From Prevotella sp. CAG:732 (lineage in GTDB: Bacteria; Bacteroidota; Bacteroidia; Bacteroidales; Bacteroidaceae): 64,000 bases of DNA. The stretch covers positions 8,167 to 72,166 of the forward strand of contig FR893244.1 in assembly GCA_000436035.1 (NCBI GenBank), read 5' to 3'. The translations under genes and the position numbers were made by a program. Below, piece after piece: positions 25,693 to 34,661 of this stretch. The notes beneath the pieces were generated by a model. That model had not been told where the DNA came from. It saw nothing but the letters and a program-made list of their open reading frames with translations, and ran no database searches. The stretch's first letter is position 1, and every line of letters begins with the position of its first letter.

Positions 25693-27354
25693 TTAATAAT
25701 GGAACGAGCTTCCACCCAAGAACTCTCGCAGCAAAGATGTAGGAGGCAAGTTATTGTAAGGAATGCCCTTGAAATACTTCAGGAACTTCAGGAGGCGATA
25801 AGCCTCAGCATACTCCTCACAATTCTCTGGCACTTGCTGCAACAAAGGCTCCGCCTGCGTCTTGATGACCGCCAACTCATAGAGCATCGCCGTATTGAGC
25901 ATCGCATCGGCATTCTCCTGGAATGGGAATATCCACTTGTTCTCTCCTGCTCTCACGGATGGCCAACGATGGATGGTCTCCTGTGCGCTCACACCTCTAT
26001 ATTTATAGTCGCGGATGATACGGCGAAGAAGACGATTGTCGGTCGTCGGGATATAGTTGTGGTTGTCGAGCAAGATGGTGGTCAATGCCGAGGCATACAC
26101 ACGGAAAATCTGCTCGTTAGGAATCTGCGCCGTCAACTCAGGGTTCAAGGCATGGATGCCTTCCACCACCAAGACATTGTTGTCGTTCATCTTCAACTTC
26201 TTGCCACTCTTCTTGCTCTTGCCCGTCTGGAAGTCGTACTTCGGCAATTCCACCTCCTCGCCACGGAAGAGGGCATTAAACTGGTCGTTGATGAGTTGCA
26301 AGTCGAGCGCATAGATACTCTCATAATCATACTCGCCATTCGCATCCTTTGGCGTTTTCTCCCTATCCACGAAGTAATCATCCAAGGAAATCTGCAAAGG
26401 TTTCAAGCCGTTCACAGCCAATTGGATGGAGAGACGCTTACACGAGGTGGTCTTGCCCGAAGAGGAAGGACCTGCCAGGAGAACGAGTTTCACGCCCTTG
26501 CGGTTGGCGATGTCTTCGGCTATCTTGGCGATTTTCTTCTCCTGCAAAGCCTCGCTGATATTGATGATGTCGGTGGTGAACCCAGCATCCACAGCCTGGT
26601 TGAAGTCACCCACCGTACGGATGCCCAGAATGTCTTGCCAACGATGGTGCTCCTTGAAGATCTCAAACATCTTGTCTTGCTTGGTCAGTTCGCCCAATAC
26701 GCTAGGGTCCTTGACCGAAGGAATGCGGAGCAACATACCATCATAATACTTCTCCAAGCCGAAGAGATACAGCTCGGAAGTATTGGTGAGAAGCGTGCCA
26801 TAATAGAAATCGACATATTCACCTATCTTATAATAGGTAGTGTAGATGGAGCCAGAGGTCTTGAGGAGTTTCACCTTCTCCACGTCACCCTTCTCCTCGA
26901 AGAGGGCGATGGCTTCCTCCGTAGGCACCATGTATCGACGGATAGGCATCTTGGCATCGATGATCTCCTGCATACGCTGGCGAATCCTATCGACATCCTC
27001 ATCGGTAGCAGGGCGACCAAAGCGCACATCCACATAGAAGCCATTCGACACCGGGATGTCGATGATGACATCGTGGGCAGGATAAAGGTCTTGCACCGCC
27101 TTGCAGAGCACAAAGAAGAGCGTGCGGGTGTAGGCACGAGAGCCAGAAGGAGAAGTCATGTCGAGGAACTTCACATCCTTATTATTATACACACGATAAT
27201 GAAGACCTTCCACCTTATTGTTCACCTTACAAGACACCGGTCCATACTCCATTTGGAGACCAAATGCAGAAAAAATATCAAAAAGTGTGCTTCCGATTTC
27301 TACTTTCTGAGATTTTTTATTATTTTTGCAACGGATTTGTATCATCTGTTTCAT
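25693..27354 (-). CDS. Uridine-kinase-like nucleoside kinase with N-terminal TGS/SAD-type region
   Basis: This 553-residue protein has a ubiquitin-like/TGS-type N-terminus (about 1-65) and a threonyl-tRNA-synthetase second-additional-domain-like region (about 70-240). The kinase domain has P-loop 'LLAGPSSSGKTTSCKRL' (G295-T302) and 'LQISLDDYFVDREKTPKD', where the Asp pair fits the uridine kinase catalytic site. 'NVLVVEGIHALNPEL' and 'RLLRRIIRDYKYRG' follow. This fused architecture is conserved in Bacteroidetes and some Gram-positives and is annotated as nucleoside kinase. It probably phosphorylates a pyrimidine nucleoside in the cytosol. MIQIR at 27345 is an alternative start. Its GC content is higher than that of the flanking repeat module. 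Confidence 0.88.
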   Translation of the reverse strand: MKQMIQIRCKNNKKSQKVEIGSTLFDIFSAFGLQMEYGPVSCKVNNKVEGLHYRVYNNKDVKFLDMTSPSGSRAYTRTLFFVLCKAVQDLYPAHDVIIDIPVSNGFYVDVRFGRPATDEDVDRIRQRMQEIIDAKMPIRRYMVPTEEAIALFEEKGDVEKVKLLKTSGSIYTTYYKIGEYVDFYYGTLLTNTSELYLFGLEKYYDGMLLRIPSVKDPSVLGELTKQDKMFEIFKEHHRWQDILGIRTVGDFNQAVDAGFTTDIINISEALQEKKIAKIAEDIANRKGVKLVLLAGPSSSGKTTSCKRLSIQLAVNGLKPLQISLDDYFVDREKTPKDANGEYDYESIYALDLQLINDQFNALFRGEEVELPKYDFQTGKSKKSGKKLKMNDNNVLVVEGIHALNPELTAQIPNEQIFRVYASALTTILLDNHNYIPTTDNRLLRRIIRDYKYRGVSAQETIHRWPSVRAGENKWIFPFQENADAMLNTAMLYELAVIKTQAEPLLQQVPENCEEYAEAYRLLKFLKYFKGIPYNNLPPTSLLREFLGGSSFHY

Positions 27355-27389
27355 TTGCGTTACGTTCGTGTTACGATGTTAGACAATCT

Positions 27390-27426
27390 ATTCACATTAA
27401 AGTGAATCCATTTACCGTGCGGTAAA
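27390..27426. promoter_or_regulatory. Two adjacent palindromes in a divergent spacer
   Basis: ATTCAC-ATTAAA-GTGAAT (27390-27407) and TTTACCG-TG-CGGTAAA (27411-27426) are perfect inverted repeats lying three bases apart. They sit between the divergent kinase and Na/phosphate symporter genes, where transcription-factor operators are expected. No regulator can be named. Confidence 0.5.
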
Positions 27427-27481
27427 GATAAGAAGAAATTCGCAACTACGGTGATTTTGAAAACATAAATTAAATTAAAAT

Positions 27482-29191
27482 ATGTCGATTTGGATATTTT
27501 TTAGGCTTATCGGAGCACTCGCCCTACTGATGTTCGGTATGAAGACCATGAGCGACAGTTTGCAGAAAATGGCAGGCCCTCAGCTGCGCCACGTGTTAGG
27601 AACCATGACCACCAATCGCTTGACGGGCATCCTTTCGGGTACGCTCATCACGGCGGCGGTGCAGTCGTCCACAGCCACCACGGTGATGACCGTGTCTTTC
27701 GTCAACGCCGGTCTCTTGACCTTGGCGCAAGCCATCTCAGTCATCATGGGTGCCAACATCGGAACCACACTCACCGCTTGGATCATGAGTGCAGGTTTCT
27801 CTTTCAACATCACCGATTTTGTATGGCCAGCCTTCTTCTTCGCCATCATCCTCATCTATAGCAAGAAGCGCAAGATCGTAGGCGATTTCATCTTTGGTAT
27901 ATCCTTTATGTTCCTCGGTTTGGGAACTTTACGACAAACCGGCATCGACATGGACTTGGCTCATAATCAGCCTGTTCTCGATTTCTTCGCAAGCTTTGAC
28001 CCACAAAGTTTCCTCACGACTATCACTTTCCTCGCCATCGGTAGTGTACTCACCATGTGCGTACAGAGCTCTGCCGCAGTCATGGCTATCACGATGATTC
28101 TCTGTTCTACAGGCGTATTGCCTATCTACCAGGGTATCGCCCTCGTGATGGGTGAGAATATCGGTACCACCGTTACTTCCAATGTGGCTGCCCTCACGGC
28201 AAACACGCAGGCTCGTCGTGCAGCAATGGCACACATGGTGTTCAACATCTTCGGTGTGCTATGGATCCTCTGTGTGTTCAAGCCATTCATCAACCTCGTT
28301 TGCGGTTGGGTGGGCTATGACACAGAGATGGCGAAGGGCGAGCCGGGCTTCTATGCCAACGCCGCCAAGCTTTCCTTCGTGCTTGCCGCCTTCCACACCA
28401 CCTTCAACCTCAGCAACACCTTCATCTTGGTATGGTTTATCCCACAAATAGAGAAGTTGGTATGCAAGATTATCCGTCCTAAGAAGAACGCCGACGAGGA
28501 TGACTTCCGTCTGCGCTTTATCCAGACAGGTATCATGAAGACCCCAGAAATCTCCGTATTGGAGGCTCAGAAGGAGATTCACTCTTTCGCCGAACGCATC
28601 CAGCGTATGTTTGGCATGGTGAAGGAGCTGCTTGGCGAGACTAACGAGGATAAGTTCATCAAACTCTACACTCGCATCGAGAAGTACGAGGGCATCTCCG
28701 ACAACATGGAGATTGAGATTGCGAAGTATCTCGACCAGGTGAGCGATTCCCACTTGAGCGACGAGACGAAGGCAAAGATTCGTGCCATGCTCCGTGAGAT
28801 TTCCGAGATAGAGAGTATCGGTGACAGCTGCTACAATATCGCCCGCACCATCAACCGCCGCATCAAGGGCAAGGAGGACTTCATCCCTGCTCAGTATCAG
28901 CACATGCACCAGATGATGGAGCTGACCGACCAAGCGCTCACCCAAATGAACATCACCCTCGTGGGACACAAGGGCGACAACGATGCCAACCTCTCCTTCA
29001 ACATCGAGAACGAGATCAACAATTATCGCAACCAGTTGAAGAGCCAGAACATCAACGACGTGAACAACCACCTCTACACTTATGCCATCGGCACGATGTA
29101 CATGGATATCATCCAGGAGTGCGAGAAGCTCGGCGACTACGTGGTGAATGTAGTCGAGGCTCGTATGGGTGTAAGACAGCATGAGGCATAA
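27482..29191 (+). CDS. Na+/phosphate cotransporter family protein (NptA/YjbB-like) with PhoU domain
   Basis: This 569-residue membrane protein has two inverted-topology Na/Pi repeats, each with the family signature: 'TAAVQSSTATTVMTVSF' (about 58-74) and 'MCVQSSAAVMAITMIL' (about 191-206). The matching 'MGANIGTTLTA' and 'MGENIGTTVTSN' motifs follow. Roughly eight hydrophobic segments occupy residues 1-320. The C-terminal region (about 350-560) is helical and PhoU-like ('ISEIESIGDSCYNIARTINR'). It should drive sodium-coupled phosphate movement across the inner membrane. The start codon follows an AT-rich leader with no strong Shine-Dalgarno. It is divergent from the kinase, with palindromes between the two. 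Confidence 0.93.
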   Translation: MSIWIFFRLIGALALLMFGMKTMSDSLQKMAGPQLRHVLGTMTTNRLTGILSGTLITAAVQSSTATTVMTVSFVNAGLLTLAQAISVIMGANIGTTLTAWIMSAGFSFNITDFVWPAFFFAIILIYSKKRKIVGDFIFGISFMFLGLGTLRQTGIDMDLAHNQPVLDFFASFDPQSFLTTITFLAIGSVLTMCVQSSAAVMAITMILCSTGVLPIYQGIALVMGENIGTTVTSNVAALTANTQARRAAMAHMVFNIFGVLWILCVFKPFINLVCGWVGYDTEMAKGEPGFYANAAKLSFVLAAFHTTFNLSNTFILVWFIPQIEKLVCKIIRPKKNADEDDFRLRFIQTGIMKTPEISVLEAQKEIHSFAERIQRMFGMVKELLGETNEDKFIKLYTRIEKYEGISDNMEIEIAKYLDQVSDSHLSDETKAKIRAMLREISEIESIGDSCYNIARTINRRIKGKEDFIPAQYQHMHQMMELTDQALTQMNITLVGHKGDNDANLSFNIENEINNYRNQLKSQNINDVNNHLYTYAIGTMYMDIIQECEKLGDYVVNVVEARMGVRQHEA

Positions 29192-29216
29192 AGAAACAAA
29201 AAAACTTGCTTTTTTC

Positions 29217-29247
29217 TTTGTAATCTCTATAAATAAGCGTATCTTTG
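29217..29247 (+). promoter_or_regulatory. Promoter of the epimerase/PAP2 operon
   Basis: TTTG (29217-29220), a 19-bp spacer and TATCTTTG (29240-29247) match the Bacteroidetes sigma-ABfr consensus perfectly. The transcript start is expected near 29253, about 24 bases before the ATG at 29277. Confidence 0.85.
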
Positions 29248-29276
29248 CACCCTAAATTGCAATTTGATTATATTTA

Positions 29277-30272
29277 ATGAAGATTTTAGTGACGGGTGCG
29301 TCGGGATTCATCGGGAGCTTCATCGTTGAAGAAGCCCTTAGGCAAGGTATGGAAACATGGGCAGCTGTACGCCCTACCAGTTCCAAGAAATACCTGCAAG
29401 ACGAACGCATCCATTTCATCAACCTCAATCTTTCTTCCAAGGAAGAGCTGATAAACCAACTAGACGGACAGGAGTTCGACTACGTGGTTCACGCCGCTGG
29501 TGCTACCAAGTGCCTGCACGCTGATGATTTCTACAAGGTCAACACGGAGGGAACCAAGAACCTGGTCGGGGCACTCATCGCCCTCAAGATGCCTATCAAG
29601 CGATTTGTCTTTGTCAGTTCGCTCAGCATCTTCGGTGCCATTCGTGAAGAGCAACCCTATCAAGAAATCACGGAACACGACACACCAAAGCCCAACACGG
29701 CATATGGCAAGAGCAAATGGGAGACAGAGAAATACCTCGATAGCTTAGGCATCCAGTTCCCTTACATCATCCTGCGTCCTACGGGCGTGTATGGTCCAAG
29801 GGAGAAAGACTACTTCCTCATGGCGAAGAGCATCAAGCAGCATGTGGATTTCGCCGTGGGATACCAGCGCCAAGACATCACATTCGTCTATGTACAGGAC
29901 GTGGTACAAGCAGTATTCCTCGCCCTCGACCATGGCATGAATGGACGCAAATACTTCTTGAGTGATGGCGAGGTCTATCAATCCACCACCTTTAGCGACT
30001 TGATACGAAAAGAGTTAGGCAATCCTTGGATGTTGCGCATCAAGGCTCCTATCTGGGTACTTCGCATCGTCACCTTCTTCGGTGAATACATCGGAAGGAT
30101 GACGGGCAAGATGTCGGCACTCAACAATGACAAGTACAACATCCTGAAGCAGCGCAACTGGCGTTGCGACATCGAACCAGCCATGGACGAGCTAGGCTAC
30201 CATCCTCACTATCCATTGGAACGAGGAGTGAAACTCGCCATCAAGTGGTATAAGGAGAATGGCTGGTTATAG
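29277..30272 (+). CDS. NAD-dependent epimerase/dehydratase (extended SDR)
   Basis: This 331-residue cytosolic enzyme opens with the Rossmann motif 'ILVTGASGFIGSFIVEEALR'. It has the Ser of 'FVFVSSLSIFG' and the catalytic Tyr-x-x-x-Lys in 'NTAYGKSKWE', so the SDR catalytic set is complete. 'IILRPTGVYGPREKDYF' is the extended-SDR substrate-loop signature. It could be a nucleotide-sugar epimerase/dehydratase or a lipid-modifying SDR. It forms an apparent operon with the PAP2-family gene 24 bp downstream, which leans towards lipid or polysaccharide metabolism. The substrate cannot be read. Confidence 0.87.
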   Translation: MKILVTGASGFIGSFIVEEALRQGMETWAAVRPTSSKKYLQDERIHFINLNLSSKEELINQLDGQEFDYVVHAAGATKCLHADDFYKVNTEGTKNLVGALIALKMPIKRFVFVSSLSIFGAIREEQPYQEITEHDTPKPNTAYGKSKWETEKYLDSLGIQFPYIILRPTGVYGPREKDYFLMAKSIKQHVDFAVGYQRQDITFVYVQDVVQAVFLALDHGMNGRKYFLSDGEVYQSTTFSDLIRKELGNPWMLRIKAPIWVLRIVTFFGEYIGRMTGKMSALNNDKYNILKQRNWRCDIEPAMDELGYHPHYPLERGVKLAIKWYKENGWL

Positions 30273-30296
30273 AGTAATCATAAAAAGAATATAGAG

Positions 30297-31289
30297 TTGA
30301 ATATCAAAGATTATTTTAAGATAGAGAAGAACCCGAAGAAAGGGCTCATGGCGTTGGAATGGGCGATGCTCGCCTACATGGCACTCACCATCATCGTCAT
30401 GCTCTTCACCTACACCAAACTTGTCAATCCCGAATCCATGATTTGGGGGCGAATCCGTGTATTGGTGATAACGGGGGCTTTATGGGCAGTGTATCGCATG
30501 ATACCATGTAGGATGACCAAGATGGTGAGAGTGGTAGCCCAGATGTCACTGTTGGCATGGTGGTACCCCGACACCTACGAGCTCAACCGCATTCTGCCCA
30601 ACCTAGACCACGTCTTCGCTGGATGGGAGCAACAAATCTTCGGTTGTCAACCTGCCCTATATTGGGCGAAGGCGATGCCGTGGATGATAGTCAGCGAACT
30701 GTTGGACATGGGCTATGTCATGTATTACCCGATGATTGCCATCGTCATCTTCTATTATTTCTTCTGTAGATATAATGAGTTTGAGCGTGTTTCCTTCGTG
30801 GTACTCGCCTCATTCTTCCTATACTATGTGGCTTTCATCTTCGTACCCGTGGCAGGTCCTACCTTCTACTACCATGCAGTAGGAGTGAGCGAGATAGCCA
30901 AGGGCGTTTTCCCGGCGATGGGAGACTACTTCAACACCCACACCGACTGCCTTCCTACCCCAGGATATGAGGACGGAATCTTCTATCAGTTGGTAGAGGA
31001 TGCCAAGGCGGCAGGCGAGCGACCGACGGCAGCATTCCCTAGTTCGCACGTCAGCCTCAGCACCGTTTGCATGATGCTGGCTTGGCACACCAAGAATCGC
31101 AAGCTATTCTATATTCTCTTGCCTTTCTATGTTTTCCTCTGCCTTGCCACCGTCTATATCCAGGCACATTATCTTATCGATGCCATCGCAGGATTGCTGA
31201 CAGCCATTGTCGTCTATTTCATCCTGATGTTTTGCTCCAAGGAAATGGTCAGCAAGGAATCGAGTACAGGGAAACTATCATTTAGATAG
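30297..31289 (+). CDS. PAP2-superfamily membrane enzyme, possibly inositol-phosphorylceramide-synthase-like
   Basis: This 330-residue polytopic membrane protein appears to start at a TTG codon at 30297; the first in-frame ATGs (about codon 17) would remove the conserved-looking N-terminus. About six hydrophobic segments are visible. The acid phosphatase signature is present as 'TAAFPSSHVSLST' (block with catalytic His) and 'YIQAHYLIDAIAGLLTA' (His-x-x-x-Asp). That arrangement is typical of the PAP2_3 group, which includes Aur1-type inositol phosphorylceramide synthases as well as phosphatidate phosphatases. Bacteroidales make sphingolipids and inositol lipids, so a lipid head-group transferase or phosphatase is plausible. 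It shares the promoter at 29217 with the upstream epimerase. Confidence 0.75.
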   Translation: MNIKDYFKIEKNPKKGLMALEWAMLAYMALTIIVMLFTYTKLVNPESMIWGRIRVLVITGALWAVYRMIPCRMTKMVRVVAQMSLLAWWYPDTYELNRILPNLDHVFAGWEQQIFGCQPALYWAKAMPWMIVSELLDMGYVMYYPMIAIVIFYYFFCRYNEFERVSFVVLASFFLYYVAFIFVPVAGPTFYYHAVGVSEIAKGVFPAMGDYFNTHTDCLPTPGYEDGIFYQLVEDAKAAGERPTAAFPSSHVSLSTVCMMLAWHTKNRKLFYILLPFYVFLCLATVYIQAHYLIDAIAGLLTAIVVYFILMFCSKEMVSKESSTGKLSFR

Positions 31290-31350
31290 TGCCAACACCT
31301 TAATTAATATAGATTTAAATAACGCAATAAATTAGAATTCATCTAGAACA

Positions 31351-32682
31351 ATGAAGAAACTATTTATCGAAACGTATGGCTGCCAGATGAACGTGGCAGA
31401 CAGTGAAGTCGTGGCTAGCGTGATGCAGATGGCTGGCTACGAGATTTGCGAGAAAGAAGAAGAGGCTGATGCCATCTTCCTCAATACTTGCAGTGTACGA
31501 GAAAACGCTGAGAACAAGATTTACCATCGCCTCGACACCCTACATGCTGAGCAGAAAAAGGGACGCAAGGTGATTCTCGGCGTGTTGGGCTGCATGGCTG
31601 AGCGAGTAAAGGACGACCTCATCCAAAACCACTACGCCAACTTGGTATGTGGTCCAGACAGTTATCTCAACTTACCAGATATGATAGCGCAGTGCGAAAT
31701 GGGCACCAATGCCATCAACATCGAGCTATCCAAGACAGAGACTTATCGTGACATCGTACCACAGCGCATCGGTGGCAATCGTGTGAGCGGATTCGTAAGC
31801 ATCATGCGTGGTTGCAACAACTTCTGCCACTATTGCATCGTGCCTTACACCCGTGGTCGTGAGCGCAGTCGTGACGCTGAGAGTATATTAAGAGAGGTGC
31901 GCGACTTGCACGACCGTGGCTTCAAGGAGGTCACCTTGCTCGGTCAGAATGTCAATAGCTATGGTCTCTCTCCATCAGGCAAGCGTGAGGAAGGAAGTGT
32001 ATCTTTTGCCGAGCTATTGAGAATGGTAGCCGAAGCTGTGCCAGACATGCGTGTGCGCTTCACCACCTCCAACCCAGAGGACATGACCGAGGACATTCTC
32101 CACGCCATCGCCGATGAGCCAAACCTCTGCAAGCACATCCACTTCCCAGCACAAAGCGGAAGCAACAAGATATTGAAGCTGATGAACCGCAAATATACCC
32201 GTGAGGAATATTTGGAGAAGATTGATGCCATCAAGCGCATCATCCCTGGTTGCGGCATCACCACCGACATCTTCGTAGGTTATCACAACGAAGATGAGGA
32301 AGATCATCAGCAGACCCTCTCTTTGGTAAAGGAAGTAGGGTTCGACAGCGCCTTCATGTTCAAGTACTCAGAGCGTCCTGGCACATACGCAGCCAAGCAC
32401 TTGCCAGACAATGTGCCAGAAGACGTGAAGATAGCACGCCTCAACGAACTCATCAAGTTGCAAACCGAGGTGAGCGCAGAGCAGAACAAGAAGGACGAGG
32501 GCAAGGAGTTCACCATCCTCATCGAGAACTTCAGCAAGCGAAGCCGTGAGCAGATGATGGGTCGTACTGAGCAAAACAAGGCTGTTGTCATCGACAAGGG
32601 CAACCACCATATCGGTGAGTTTGTAAAGGTTCGCATCACAGGTTCCACCTCTGCCACCCTCTTCGGAGAAGAAATCAAATAA
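31351..32682 (+). CDS. miaB: tRNA-2-methylthio-N6-dimethylallyladenosine synthase
   Basis: This 443-residue radical-SAM methylthiotransferase modifies A37 of tRNAs reading UNN codons. The UPF0004 N-terminal domain carries three cluster cysteines ('ETYGCQMNVADSE', 'NTCSVRENAE', 'LGVLGCMAERVK'). The radical SAM domain has 'RGCNNFCHYCIVPYTRGRE' with C155-x3-C159-x2-C162. A TRAM domain closes the protein ('FTILIENFSKRSREQMMGRT'). All six cysteines and the expected length are present. A strong intrinsic terminator follows at 32726-32759. No clear TAnnTTTG box was seen upstream, so it may be read from the preceding operon. Confidence 0.97.
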   Translation: MKKLFIETYGCQMNVADSEVVASVMQMAGYEICEKEEEADAIFLNTCSVRENAENKIYHRLDTLHAEQKKGRKVILGVLGCMAERVKDDLIQNHYANLVCGPDSYLNLPDMIAQCEMGTNAINIELSKTETYRDIVPQRIGGNRVSGFVSIMRGCNNFCHYCIVPYTRGRERSRDAESILREVRDLHDRGFKEVTLLGQNVNSYGLSPSGKREEGSVSFAELLRMVAEAVPDMRVRFTTSNPEDMTEDILHAIADEPNLCKHIHFPAQSGSNKILKLMNRKYTREEYLEKIDAIKRIIPGCGITTDIFVGYHNEDEEDHQQTLSLVKEVGFDSAFMFKYSERPGTYAAKHLPDNVPEDVKIARLNELIKLQTEVSAEQNKKDEGKEFTILIENFSKRSREQMMGRTEQNKAVVIDKGNHHIGEFVKVRITGSTSATLFGEEIK

Positions 32683-32725
32683 GACGCTTTTAAAGGGATT
32701 ATCATCCTTTTTCCGCTAATAAGAA

Positions 32726-32759
32726 AAAGAAAACCGCCAAAAATTTGGCGGTTTTCTTT
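32726..32759 (+). terminator. Intrinsic terminator after miaB
   Basis: AAAGAAAACCGCC (32726-32738) pairs perfectly with GGCGGTTTTCTTT (32747-32759) over an 8-base loop. This is a 13-bp stem with a U-rich descending arm. The TTTG in its loop region also serves as the -33 element of the next promoter. Confidence 0.88.
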
Positions 32760-32775
32760 AAAAATGCTATCTTTG
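32744..32775 (+). promoter_or_regulatory. Promoter overlapping the miaB terminator
   Basis: TTTG (32744-32747), a 20-bp spacer and TATCTTTG (32768-32775) fit the Bacteroidetes consensus. The next start codon is at 32782, only six bases after the -7 box. The transcript is therefore predicted to be leaderless or nearly so. Confidence 0.75.
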
Positions 32776-32781
32776 CAACCT

Positions 32782-34635
32782 ATGAAGGAATTCTTGCAAG
32801 TATTAAGACGTTTTGTCCCTCCATACAAGAAGTATTTGGGACTATCGGTTTTGTTCAATGTCCTCTCGGCGATATTGAACATTTTCTCGTTTGCAGCCTT
32901 GATTCCAATCCTGCAAATCTTGTTTCAAGTGGATGGTGGCATTCGTGCCAACGACTACATGACTTGGGATGGCGACTGGGGCACCATCAAGGAGGTAGCC
33001 ACCAACAATCTGTATTATTATATCCAAGAGTTCATCGTGGCACATAGTGCGTCTGCCGCCCTCCTGGTCATCGGCTTGTTCCTCGCCTTCATGACCTTCC
33101 TGAAGACTACGGCTTATTTTCTCTCTTCAGCCACCATCATCCCGATAAGGACTGGTATCGTACGAGATATTCGCAACCAACTTTATCAGAAGATTACTTC
33201 CCTCTCTTTGGGGTTCTTCAGCGAGGAACGAAAGGGTGACATCATAGCTCGCATGAGTGGTGATGTACAAGAGGTGGAGAGTAGCATCATGTCATCCCTC
33301 GACATGCTCTTCAAGAATCCCGTCTTGATACTTTTCTATTTCTGCACACTGGTTTTCATCAGTTGGCAGCTCACTCTTTTCACGATTCTTTTCGTGCCAC
33401 CATTCGGTTGGTTCATGGGACTTGTCGGAAGAAAGTTGAAAGCGCAAAGTATCAGTGCCCAATCCCTTTGGAGCGACACGATGAGCATGGTGGAGGAGAC
33501 CCTAGGCGGATTGCGCATCATCAAGGCTTTCTGTGCTGAGGACAAGATGAATATGCGTTTCAACCAAGTGAACAGTGAATACCGTGACAATGTTAAGAGA
33601 GTGAACATCCGTCAGCAGATGGCACATCCTATGAGCGAGTTCCTCGGCACCATCCTCATCGTCATCGTTTTATGGTTTGGTGGCATCTTGGTATTGGATT
33701 ATGGTCGTATCGATGGACCTACCATCATCTTCTACTTGGTGATGCTCTATAGTATCATCAACCCATTGAAGGAATTTTCCAGAGCTAGCTATAACATCCC
33801 GAAGGGACTTGCCAGCATGGAACGTATCGACAAGATTCTCAAAGCCGAAATTGAGATCAAGGACAAGGAGAACCCTGAGCATATCGCAAGTTTCGAGCAC
33901 CAGATAGAGTTCCGCCACGTATCGTTCGCTTATACCGACAACAAGACCGACGAACTCATATATGTCCTCAAGGACATCAACCTGATTATCCCTAAGGGAA
34001 AGACCGTGGCACTGGTAGGTCAGAGTGGTAGCGGCAAGAGTACAATGGTGGATTTGATACCTCGTTACTATGACGTACAAGAAGGTGAAGTGCTCATCGA
34101 CGGCATCAACGTGAAAGACCTCGCCGTACACGACCTTCGCCAACTGATAGGTAACGTCAACCAAGAGGCTATTCTTTTCAATGCTTCCTTCAAGGACAAC
34201 ATCCGCTTTGGCAAGACAGATGCCACAGACGAGGAGATTGCCAACGCTGCCAAGATTGCCAATGCCTACGAGTTTATCACCAAGTCGGAAAAAGGCTTCG
34301 ACACCAATATCGGTGATCGTGGTGGTCGCCTTTCTGGAGGTCAGCGCCAACGTATCAGCATCGCCCGTGCCATCTTGAAGAATCCCCCTATTCTCATCCT
34401 CGACGAAGCGACATCCGCACTCGATACCGAGAGTGAGCGACTAGTACAAGACGCCCTCGAAAAGTTGATGAAGACACGTACCACCGTGGCTGTCGCCCAT
34501 CGCTTGAGCACCATCAAGCACGCAGACGAGATTTGCGTCTTGCATGAGGGTCGAATCGTGGAGCGTGGAAGCCATGACGAATTGATCGCCAAGGATGGAT
34601 ACTACAAGAAGTTGCACGACATGCAGCAAGTATAA
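32782..34635 (+). CDS. MsbA-like ABC exporter (fused permease-ATPase)
   Basis: This 617-residue half-transporter starts at the ATG at 32782 (MKEFLQVLRRFVPPYKKYLG), because an ATG at 32764 lies upstream of the -7 box. A six-helix transmembrane domain occupies about residues 15-330. The ATPase domain has Walker A 'ALVGQSGSGKSTMVDLIPRY' (from about residue 411), Q-loop 'NVNQEAILFN', signature 'RLSGGQRQRISIARAI', Walker B 'ILILDEATSALD' and H-loop 'VAVAHRLSTI'. Gene order with an LpxL-like acyltransferase and a Kdo-kinase-like gene supports lipid A or LPS-core flipping across the inner membrane. It could also export another lipid or a peptide. Confidence 0.9.
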   Translation: MKEFLQVLRRFVPPYKKYLGLSVLFNVLSAILNIFSFAALIPILQILFQVDGGIRANDYMTWDGDWGTIKEVATNNLYYYIQEFIVAHSASAALLVIGLFLAFMTFLKTTAYFLSSATIIPIRTGIVRDIRNQLYQKITSLSLGFFSEERKGDIIARMSGDVQEVESSIMSSLDMLFKNPVLILFYFCTLVFISWQLTLFTILFVPPFGWFMGLVGRKLKAQSISAQSLWSDTMSMVEETLGGLRIIKAFCAEDKMNMRFNQVNSEYRDNVKRVNIRQQMAHPMSEFLGTILIVIVLWFGGILVLDYGRIDGPTIIFYLVMLYSIINPLKEFSRASYNIPKGLASMERIDKILKAEIEIKDKENPEHIASFEHQIEFRHVSFAYTDNKTDELIYVLKDINLIIPKGKTVALVGQSGSGKSTMVDLIPRYYDVQEGEVLIDGINVKDLAVHDLRQLIGNVNQEAILFNASFKDNIRFGKTDATDEEIANAAKIANAYEFITKSEKGFDTNIGDRGGRLSGGQRQRISIARAILKNPPILILDEATSALDTESERLVQDALEKLMKTRTTVAVAHRLSTIKHADEICVLHEGRIVERGSHDELIAKDGYYKKLHDMQQV

Positions 34636-34661
34636 AGTCAATTAAGAATTAATAATGCATA

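Noticed and set aside
25645..27405. A 586-codon open frame on the plus strand opposite the nucleoside kinase
   Set aside because: It is a mirror of the real minus-strand gene, with odd composition (many His, Arg, Leu) and no domain. The kinase frame has a P-loop and a conserved architecture.
28259..29182. A 307-codon minus-strand frame opposite the PhoU-like part of the symporter
   Set aside because: It is a shadow frame rich in Val, Leu and His without domain features. The plus-strand gene is certain.
32764..32781. ATG at 32764 as start of the MsbA-like gene
   Set aside because: It lies upstream of the -7 box TATCTTTG and adds six residues that do not look like part of the conserved N-terminus.
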